Positions 1 to 5,053 of a stretch of 6,481 nucleotides of DNA are shown one piece after another. The notes under the pieces were generated by a model, which saw only the letters and a program-made list of their open reading frames with translations, was not told the DNA's origin and searched no databases. A program made the position numbers and the translations under genes. Source of the DNA: Candidatus Rokuibacteriota bacterium (lineage in GTDB: Bacteria > Methylomirabilota > Methylomirabilia > Rokubacteriales > CSP1-6); contig QHRS01000123.1 of NCBI GenBank assembly GCA_003221435.1, positions 1 to 6,481 on the forward strand, in the 5' to 3' direction. Position 1 is the stretch's first letter, and every line of letters starts with the position of its first letter.

Positions 1-596
1 TAGGTAAGCGATTCATGCGACTCGTCTTCATGCTTCGTATGCGCCAAAAACCACTCTAACCCCTTCGTTCCCACCGCCGTCCGAAACTCTTGAGATTCCA
101 GGAAGTGCCCGCTTGCCACCTCAGCGATAATCTCTACCGCCGCGAACCGCAGAAACATGGCGGCAGGATCAGTCCACGCTTCCATTTTAGTGATGAGCTT
201 CTTCACGAGAGGGATCGGGGGTCGCTCGAGATCCTGATGGGTGAGGCCTACCGCTCCCGCTGCCTTGATCCAGAGTTCACGATGTTCTGCTTCGTCTCTC
301 TCAATGAGCGTGAGAGTCTTATCAGCAAGGACGAGGAGTGAAAGAAGATCATCCGCATTCCCGGGGTGGGTGAGTAATTCATGTTTGATGAATTTGACAC
401 ACCCACGCCTGACGATCTTGGGGAACTGATCCACAAAGGGCCAGAAGGTGACTAAAAGTTGCTGCAGGGCGGGTATATTGCCTTCGCGGCAGACCTTCGA
501 GGCGATTGAACCTTTAACCTTATCCTTCACGTCCTCTTTTATGTCGTGGACCCAGTCTGGTAGGGGTCTGGAATATCGATCAGTAAGCGTTTCCAC
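1..596 (-). CDS. Haem-oxygenase-like (TENA/PqqC/CADD-type) putative metal-dependent oxidoreductase, 3' end outside window
   Basis: An open frame runs without a stop from a GTG at 596 to the left edge, giving 198 full codons. The GTG is chosen because GGGAGGA at 607-601 lies 4 bases upstream; a TTG at 623 is the only other in-frame start I see after the TGA at 653-651. The protein looks all-helical. Residues 44-62 (LxxLLxxFWxFVxxFPxxV) and 97-117 (E102-x-x-H105, ELW, AxGAVGL) match the helix pattern of haem-oxygenase-like proteins. Glu155 and a His186-x2-His189-Glu-Asp191-x2-His194 cluster follow, as expected for diiron members such as CADD, UndA or SznF. The last cluster is not the exact HxxxDxxH spacing (Asp sits at +5, His at +8), so diiron binding is inferred. 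Substrate is unknown. It lies 70 bases after the kinase-like gene on the same strand and may be co-transcribed. It could be a non-catalytic TENA-fold protein. Coding status is firmer than family. Confidence 0.72.
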   Translation of the reverse strand, partial: METLTDRYSRPLPDWVHDIKEDVKDKVKGSIASKVCREGNIPALQQLLVTFWPFVDQFPKIVRRGCVKFIKHELLTHPGNADDLLSLLVLADKTLTLIERDEAEHRELWIKAAGAVGLTHQDLERPPIPLVKKLITKMEAWTDPAAMFLRFAAVEIIAEVASGHFLESQEFRTAVGTKGLEWFLAHTKHEDESHESLT

Positions 597-599
597 GGA

Positions 600-630
600 A
601 TCCTCCCTTTTCCGCCCTCGCAAGGAGGAT
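600..630 (-). promoter_or_regulatory. Hairpin covering the Shine-Dalgarno of the haem-oxygenase-like gene
   Basis: ATCCTCC at 600-606 and GGAGGAT at 624-630 (plus-strand reading) are a perfect 7-base inverted repeat around a 17-base loop. In the minus-strand transcript the 3' arm contains the GGAGG of the ribosome binding site, so folding would hide it. There is no T-tract after it, so it is not a typical intrinsic terminator for the preceding gene. A translational control role is inferred; an anti-Shine-Dalgarno-like pyrimidine run could also arise by chance. Confidence 0.45.
601..607 (-). promoter_or_regulatory. Shine-Dalgarno of the haem-oxygenase-like gene
   Basis: GGGAGGA on the minus strand, four bases before GTG 596-594. 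It decides the GTG start over the in-frame TTG at 623. Most of it lies in the 3' arm of a perfect inverted repeat (600-606 with 624-630). Confidence 0.7.
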
Positions 631-666
631 AAGGGACATAAAGGCCCTTTTCAGCACCATAGGTTT

Positions 667-2502
667 CTAAGCCGCAGAGTGGTGATGAGAAACAGCGGAG
701 TCGGCCGTCGGTATCAGGTGTTCGACCAGTGGCAAGTAGATGAGAAATGTTGTGCCCAAACCAGGTTGACTCTCTACGGCAATCTGGCCCCCATTTTGCT
801 TGACGAGCCCATAGACCATCGCGAGTTCGAGCCCAGGTGCGCCGCCATACTCCTTGATCTTAAAGAAAGGCTCGAAGAGATGAATCCGTACTTCTTCGTC
901 CATCACCCAGCCGGAGGCGCTCATCGCCAGGATGGCGAACTTTCCTGGGCCGATAAGGCCGTGCGGGTGGTGCGAGATCGCCGACACTTGAACGTTTGAG
1001 GTCTGAAGGGTGACCTTTCCACCGTGTGGCATCGCGTCTCGGGCGTTGGCAGCCAGCTTGATGATGACCTGCTCAACCTGTCCGAGGTCAACTCTCACCC
1101 ACCCCAGAGTGGGGTCGAGCCTTGTAGCTAGATCGATGTCCTTGCCTACCACCCATTCCAGCACCCCACGCAGGTTGGTCACGAGGGCGTTGAGGTCCAA
1201 TACTGTCGGTTTAATGCGTTGACTGCTGCTAAAAGCTAGCAATTTACGGGTCAACTCCATACCCTTGTCGGCTGCTTTCTTGATTTCTTCGACCTTACCG
1301 AGTACCCGGCCATTTTGATCCAGACCACTCGACAAGACCAGGCTGAGCCGAGAGAGAATCGTGAAGATCGTCTCAAAATCGTGGGCAATCTCTCCTGCAA
1401 GCTTTCCCAGGGCTTCCAGCTTCTGAGCTTGGAGAGCTTTTTCTTCTAGCCGTTTCCGCTCAGTAATGTCTCGGGTTATGAACACAAACGCCATAGGGCT
1501 CCCGGCGGGGTCTCGTGTCAGAGAGCCCGTAATATCCAGGGAAAGGACCTTGCCCTCTTTGTTGCGGTAGTGCATCTCATAGGCCCGCATGACCCCTGTA
1601 GCTTCTAAAGCGTCAATCTTCTCCTGCTCCAGGAAGCTGCCCAAGGTCGTGGACACCGGTTTGCCGACCAGTTCCGTCTTCGCATATCCAAACAATTGGG
1701 TGGCCGCTTGATTGGCGACCCTCACAACCCTTTCGGAGTCCAAGACGAGCAGGGCATCGGCCATCGTGTAAATAATCTGGTCTGCAGCGAAAGCCGGGGT
1801 GATCTCCTGCAGGCGATAGCGCCACACCGCTCTGAACATCAACACGACGAAGCCGAGCACCGGAACGTAACCGAAGGGGTAGACCTGAATCCCATAGGCG
1901 GGCAGGTAGTCGATTGCCCCCAGATAGGCGACCGCGAGGGCGACAAGTAGAGCTTTGAGCCGCCGCTGTTGAGTGCCCCGAGTGACGCGGATAAGTTGCA
2001 CCTGCAGGAGTCGTAAGCTTCCGAACAGTACGCTGAAGAAGCAGACTAGGAAAGGCAGAGTGAGAGGTCCGTATCGCGCGTAGTAACCCCATGGATAATG
2101 GTACAGCCCGGCGATGAAGCGGTCTGATGCAAGGATGCTGGAGTAGAACAATCCCGATAGCGCCAGACTGCCCCAGGCAATAGCTCGCAATTCATGAACG
2201 CGCTGGACTATCGCTAACGTGAAGAGCAGGACCAGACTTGGAATAACTACAACCCCAAGGTGCTCAACCTTGGCCCACCAGAGCGCAAGAGGTTCGTCAA
2301 GGGTGGAATAAAGTGCCCCCGCAGAGAGGAGCCAGATCGCAACGCTCATAGTGAGTGCGCAAAACGCGAGGCTCACCTTCGAGCCACGTTCACGAACGAG
2401 TGCCGCGATTCCCAAGATGGCGATCAAAATCGCCACCACCCACGGGCCTGCCGAGTGAGGGGTTACCGCGTAGTTGGCGGGATTTAGCACCTCTGTAAGC
2501 AT
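667..2502 (-). CDS. Membrane histidine kinase-like protein (7TM-PAS-HisKA-HATPase_c) with degenerate ATP-binding motifs
   Basis: 611 residues with ATG start. Residues about 20-228 hold seven hydrophobic segments and match the His_kinase_N 7TM sensor type, including PWGYY (137-141) and LPAYGI then YPFGY (200-212). A PAS domain with a PAC tail ending RDITERKRLEE covers about 240-355, HisKA about 356-427 and HATPase_c about 470-592. The phospho-acceptor is His374 in GEIAHDF, the NtrB-like HPK4 context where the family normally reads HDFNN; here it reads HDFET. The N-box keeps Asn486 but the first Asn is Lys482. G1 (normally DxGxG) reads A529-S-G-W-V533, so both the Asp and the second Gly are lost. 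G2 (normally GTGLGL) reads APGLEL at 555-560. FEPFF (543-547) is kept. ATP binding is therefore doubtful, although the frame is intact. No response regulator is adjacent in the window. It probably senses a membrane or cytoplasmic signal and acts as phosphatase, scaffold or dimer partner. Confidence 0.9.
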   Translation of the reverse strand: MLTEVLNPANYAVTPHSAGPWVVAILIAILGIAALVRERGSKVSLAFCALTMSVAIWLLSAGALYSTLDEPLALWWAKVEHLGVVVIPSLVLLFTLAIVQRVHELRAIAWGSLALSGLFYSSILASDRFIAGLYHYPWGYYARYGPLTLPFLVCFFSVLFGSLRLLQVQLIRVTRGTQQRRLKALLVALAVAYLGAIDYLPAYGIQVYPFGYVPVLGFVVLMFRAVWRYRLQEITPAFAADQIIYTMADALLVLDSERVVRVANQAATQLFGYAKTELVGKPVSTTLGSFLEQEKIDALEATGVMRAYEMHYRNKEGKVLSLDITGSLTRDPAGSPMAFVFITRDITERKRLEEKALQAQKLEALGKLAGEIAHDFETIFTILSRLSLVLSSGLDQNGRVLGKVEEIKKAADKGMELTRKLLAFSSSQRIKPTVLDLNALVTNLRGVLEWVVGKDIDLATRLDPTLGWVRVDLGQVEQVIIKLAANARDAMPHGGKVTLQTSNVQVSAISHHPHGLIGPGKFAILAMSASGWVMDEEVRIHLFEPFFKIKEYGGAPGLELAMVYGLVKQNGGQIAVESQPGLGTTFLIYLPLVEHLIPTADSAVSHHHSAA

Positions 2503-2505
2503 AGG

Positions 2506-2524
2506 CCTCGTTTCTCTGACGAGG
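2506..2524 (-). promoter_or_regulatory. Hairpin over the weak Shine-Dalgarno of the kinase-like gene
   Basis: CCTCGT at 2506-2511 and ACGAGG at 2519-2524 (plus-strand reading) form a perfect 6-base inverted repeat with a 7-base loop. In the minus-strand mRNA the 3' arm ACGAGG contains the only Shine-Dalgarno-like string (GAGG) before the ATG at 2502, at a short spacing of 3 bases. Folding would hide it. Alternatively the dyad could be an operator for a DNA-binding protein. Confidence 0.4.
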
Positions 2525-2650
2525 ATGTTTCAGTGGAGCAGTTAAAGGCAGCTATCCCCATCCGCCACAGAACCGCCCCCTAATGATGCTCGGACTCTAG
2601 GGAGGTCGCGGGATAAAGGCTATCGGGTAAACACCTGAATCGGGGAGGGG

Positions 2651-2680
2651 AAAAAACGGCGCGCCCCGGCAAAAGGGGCC
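2651..2680 (-). terminator. Probable intrinsic terminator after dinB
   Basis: On the minus strand, 18 bases after the dinB stop, GGCCCC (2680-2675) can pair with GGGG (2667-2664) plus one flanking C-G pair across a 7-base loop. With a bulge, the outer GG/CC pairs reach to 2658. A run of six T follows at 2656-2651. The gap between the simplest stem and the T-run (about six bases) is not ideal. No gene is visible in the rest of 2503-2698. Confidence 0.45.
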
Positions 2681-2698
2681 AGCTTCGACCAGGCCGAC

Positions 2699-3844
2699 TC
2701 ATGGGTTTGGCTCCTCGCCAGAGGTGCCCGTTTCGAGGTCGCGCCGAGGGTAGCTCGATGGCGCCGGTGCCCGCACGAGCTTCTCCGCACGCACCCCGAT
2801 CAGCCGGATCTTCTTCTGCGTCGGGTTCTCGCGGTGGTCCAGGAAGGGCAGCAGCAGGCGGACGGCTCCGGTGTAGAGGGCCTCCGCGGTGACCAGGGGC
2901 TCCCGGGCGGTGTGCGACCGCGTGAAGGTCGCGAAGTCCGCGAAGCGCACCGTCACGGTGACGGTCCGGAACGCCGGGATCCCCTGACGGCCGAGGCGCT
3001 GAGAAACGCTTCGGGCGAGCTCTTGCGCGCGCTCGAGAACGAACGCCGCGTCGAGGGTGTCGTGCTCGAACGTCTCCTGCTCGCCGATGGACTTCGGTTC
3101 CCACTCGTTCGACACCGGGCTCTCCGAGAGCCCCCGCGCCTTGGCGTAGAGGTCCTCACCCCAGCGGCCGAACCAGTCGACGAGCTGGAAGAGGTCGAGG
3201 TCGCGGAGCTGACGGACGGTGTGAATGCCGCGATCGTGGAGCAGCAGTTCCGTTTTGGGCCCGATGCCGGGGATGACCCGGATCCGGAGCAGGTCGAGGA
3301 ACGCCTGGACCTGCTCCGGCTGCACCACGGTCAGGCCGTCCGGCTTCTTGAAATCCGAGGAGATCTTCGCCACGAGCTTGTTGGGCCCGATGCCGACCGA
3401 GCAGGTGAGCCCCTCACGCGCGACGATCTCGCGCTTGAGCGTCAGGGCGCGCTCGGCCGCCGCCTCGAAGCTCCCGAGTGACGAAAGGTCCAGGTAGGCC
3501 TCGTCGATGCTGGCCTCCTCGAAGGCGTCGGCGCTCGGGGCCAGCACCGCCATGATCCGCTCGGAGACCTCCCGGTAGAGCCGGTGATTGCCGGGGAGGA
3601 AGATGGTTTCGGGCTCGCCACGACGCTGGGCCGCGTTCGCCAGTCGCCAGGCCCGGGTGATCGGCATGGCGGACTTGATGCCGTACTTCCGGGCTGCGTA
3701 ATTCGCGGTCGTCACCACGCCCCGGCCCTGCCCGTCCTTCGGGTCGGCGCCGACGACCACCGGCCGGTCACGGAGCCGAGGGTTGTACCGCTCCTCGACG
3801 GCGGCGTAGAAGGCGTCCATGTCCACATGCGCGATGATCCGCAC
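2699..3844 (-). CDS. dinB: DNA polymerase IV (Y-family translesion polymerase)
   Basis: 381 residues, complete, cytoplasmic. It copies past damaged template bases with low fidelity. The start is GTG at 3844, giving MRIIAHVDMDAFYAAVE, which matches the family N-terminus residue for residue. Metal-binding carboxylates are Asp8 and the Asp114-Glu115 pair in SIDEAYLD. The steric-gate position against ribonucleotides is Tyr13, where E. coli has Phe. GIGPNKLVAKISSDFKKP (151-168) and the helix-hairpin-helix IPGIGPKTE (191-199) follow; the little-finger domain runs from about 250 to 357. The C-terminal tail is Pro/Glu/Arg-rich and shows no QLxLF-like beta-clamp motif. It lies 52 bases after the exported FMN-domain-like gene and has its own ribosome binding site, so it may be the last gene of that transcript or separate. 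I recognised no LexA box. Identification is very secure. Confidence 0.97.
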   Translation of the reverse strand: MRIIAHVDMDAFYAAVEERYNPRLRDRPVVVGADPKDGQGRGVVTTANYAARKYGIKSAMPITRAWRLANAAQRRGEPETIFLPGNHRLYREVSERIMAVLAPSADAFEEASIDEAYLDLSSLGSFEAAAERALTLKREIVAREGLTCSVGIGPNKLVAKISSDFKKPDGLTVVQPEQVQAFLDLLRIRVIPGIGPKTELLLHDRGIHTVRQLRDLDLFQLVDWFGRWGEDLYAKARGLSESPVSNEWEPKSIGEQETFEHDTLDAAFVLERAQELARSVSQRLGRQGIPAFRTVTVTVRFADFATFTRSHTAREPLVTAEALYTGAVRLLLPFLDHRENPTQKKIRLIGVRAEKLVRAPAPSSYPRRDLETGTSGEEPNP

Positions 3845-3851
3845 GAGGCTG

Positions 3852-3859
3852 CCCCCTTT
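3852..3859 (-). promoter_or_regulatory. dinB: Shine-Dalgarno of dinB supporting the GTG start
   Basis: AAAGGGGG on the minus strand, seven bases before GTG 3844-3842. With the conserved N-terminal sequence it fixes the GTG rather than the internal ATG at codon 9. Confidence 0.65.
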
Positions 3860-3896
3860 CCGGGCCGAAGGGTAGCACGGCGTAGCGCGCGCGATC

Positions 3897-4496
3897 TCAG
3901 CTCACGTCGCCTCGCTTGAGGACGCCGACCTCGAAGAGCAGGGTCGCGCGCTGGATGAGGCTCGCGATGATCTCACCGTAGAACCGCGGCATCGAATCGA
4001 GGTGCGCCTTTGTGATCCGGTCGCTGAGGCCGAAGCGGGCACGACTGTCGCGGCCGACGTAGTCGCGAGTGAAGCCCTGGTCGAGGAGCGGCCTCACCCA
4101 CGGATAGGTCTCCTCCGTCAGCTCGACGACCGTCGCGCCCCTGACCCTGCCGTCTGGCCCCAGGGCCACCGCGACGCGGACCGGTCCGTGGAGCGTGAAC
4201 TCGGTCACGAAGATCGTCGCGGCCACGAGCCGGCCGCCAGCGTCCCGGCCCAGATAGAAGCGATAGAAATCCTCGTCAGGGGCAAAGCCCATCCGCTGCT
4301 TGATGCTCGCGCGCTCGGGGCCGCTCAGGCGTATCTCCCGGACGAAGAACCTCTGAGCGCCCGCCAGCAGAGCGATGAGCACGTCGCGGTCGGAGACGAG
4401 CACCACAGGCGGGGTGATGTGTGCGAGGGCGACGCCCGCGCTGAGCGCGATCACGGCCGCCGCTGCTGATAACCGTCCCGTCATCGTCCGTGTCAT
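3897..4496 (-). CDS. Sec-exported periplasmic protein resembling an FMN-binding domain, no flavinylation motif
   Basis: 199 residues. Residues 1-25 form a signal peptide: Arg-containing start, hydrophobic core AAAAVIALSAGVA, and predicted cleavage after ALA, leaving His26 at the mature N-terminus. Residues about 40-160 recall the FMN-binding domain of RnfG/NosR-type proteins: FVREIRLS, GFAPDEDFYRFYLGR, then HGPVRVAVALGPDGRVRGATVVELTEET split over 113-130. The expected SGA(T/S)-x-(S/T) motif near the end, whose Thr takes covalent FMN in that family, is missing; the segment reads AHLDSMPRFYGEIIAS. It may bind flavin non-covalently or not at all. Start choice: ATG 4496 overlaps the stop of the upstream membrane gene as ATGA and has a strong Shine-Dalgarno; the longer open frame to 4967 has no such support. 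It probably works with the upstream membrane protein and porin. The real role is unknown. Confidence 0.8.
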   Translation of the reverse strand: MTRTMTGRLSAAAAVIALSAGVALAHITPPVVLVSDRDVLIALLAGAQRFFVREIRLSGPERASIKQRMGFAPDEDFYRFYLGRDAGGRLVAATIFVTEFTLHGPVRVAVALGPDGRVRGATVVELTEETYPWVRPLLDQGFTRDYVGRDSRARFGLSDRITKAHLDSMPRFYGEIIASLIQRATLLFEVGVLKRGDVS

Positions 4497-5041
4497 GCAT
4501 GTGCCTCCCGCGTGATCCAGAGCTCCCACATCGAGCGCGCGGCGATCAGCACGTACCCGAGCGCAAAGAGGCTGCCGCCGGCCGTGACCAGGAGGGCCAG
4601 CGAGGGCGACACGAACCGCGTCAGCCACATGCCGCCGATGTCGATGAGCGTGCCGACGAAGGGCAGGGCCACGATCAGGGCCTTCGTTCCCTCGCGGAGG
4701 GAGGAGAACAGGAAGATCAGCCCGAGGAGCCCCGCAATCAGCGTCTGGCCGAAGAGGTGCGTGTGACTGGTCTGGATCAGCAGCGGCGTGCGAATCCAGA
4801 CCTTCGCGCCGCTGCTGACCTGGCCGAGCGTGATTTCCTTCTCGGCACTCATCTGGCCGTGGCCGAGCGGCATCATCGGCATCTCGAGCGCGAGACTCGC
4901 CTGCACATCGCGGGGCGAGAGGCCCACGGCCGTGGCCGCCTGCGTGACCGCGGCGAGGGCCCCGCACCCGATGCCGAGCAGGAACAGCGTGCAGAAGACC
5001 TTCGCGCTCAACGGAAGGCGTGAGAGGTAGATGCCGTTCAT
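4493..5041 (-). CDS. Four-helix inner-membrane protein with HTH and Met/His-rich segments, unknown function
   Basis: 182 residues. I recognise it only as a type of uncharacterised four-helix membrane protein; no function is established. Hydrophobic segments lie at about 13-35, 97-114, 118-139 and 147-168. The loop between the first two (about 36-90) is probably periplasmic. It carries a Met/His-rich run at 54-64 (M, M, M, H, M within eleven residues). H93-T-H95-L-F-G sits at the membrane entrance of helix 2, where histidines could ligate a haem or metal; that is inference from position. LPLSAKVFCTLFLLG (9-23) begins helix 1. The ATG at 5041 has an AGGAGG six bases upstream that overlaps the stop of the porin gene, and its own stop overlaps the next start. 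It is the middle gene of a tightly packed envelope operon. Confidence 0.82.
   Translation of the reverse strand: MNGIYLSRLPLSAKVFCTLFLLGIGCGALAAVTQAATAVGLSPRDVQASLALEMPMMPLGHGQMSAEKEITLGQVSSGAKVWIRTPLLIQTSHTHLFGQTLIAGLLGLIFLFSSLREGTKALIVALPFVGTLIDIGGMWLTRFVSPSLALLVTAGGSLFALGYVLIAARSMWELWITREAHA
4504..4509 (-). promoter_or_regulatory. Shine-Dalgarno deciding the start of the FMN-domain-like gene
   Basis: GGGAGG, seven bases before ATG 4496-4494 and inside the 3' end of the upstream coding region. Together with the ATGA overlap at 4493-4496 it indicates translational coupling and argues against starts further upstream in the same frame. Confidence 0.75.
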
Positions 5042-5047
5042 CCCGGC

Positions 5048-5053
5048 CCTCCT
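5048..5053 (-). promoter_or_regulatory. Shine-Dalgarno overlapping the porin stop codon
   Basis: AGGAGG six bases before ATG 5041-5039; its first bases belong to the TAG stop (5054-5052) of the barrel gene. Only ten bases separate the two genes, which supports one transcript and coupled translation. Confidence 0.8.

Noticed and set aside
90..436. Short plus- and minus-strand open frames near the left edge
   Set aside because: All are shadows of the minus-strand frame starting at 596, which stays open across the same bases with a coherent helical protein.
641..660. AAAGG/CCTTT symmetry after the kinase-like gene as a terminator
   Set aside because: The arms leave a one-base loop and no T-tract follows on the minus strand.
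448..999. Plus-strand open frame of 183 codons over the end of the kinase-like gene
   Set aside because: It overlaps two better-supported minus-strand genes, has no recognisable domain, and its sequence is the antisense of the HATPase_c region and the intergenic leader.
2503..2698. Promoter for the kinase-like gene
   Set aside because: I found no pair of -35 and -10 like elements at reasonable spacing; a promoter probably exists here but I cannot place it.
2580..3104. Minus-strand frame extending past the dinB stop, considered as a frameshifted dinB tail
   Set aside because: It contains no clamp motif or family-like residues, and dinB already spans the full catalytic and little-finger regions in its own frame.
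2834..3481. Plus-strand 215-codon frame opposite dinB
   Set aside because: Antisense shadow in GC-rich DNA; dinB on the other strand is unambiguous.
3845..3896. CCCTT/AAGGG pairing upstream of dinB as a third Shine-Dalgarno-hiding hairpin
   Set aside because: Only five clean base pairs, in very GC-rich sequence where such pairing is expected by chance.
4497..4967. N-terminal extension of the FMN-domain-like frame (356-codon reading)
   Set aside because: The extension is Arg/Ala/Asp-rich low-complexity sequence antiparallel in character to the well-formed membrane gene in another frame. A signal peptide, Shine-Dalgarno and ATGA overlap all place the start at 4496.
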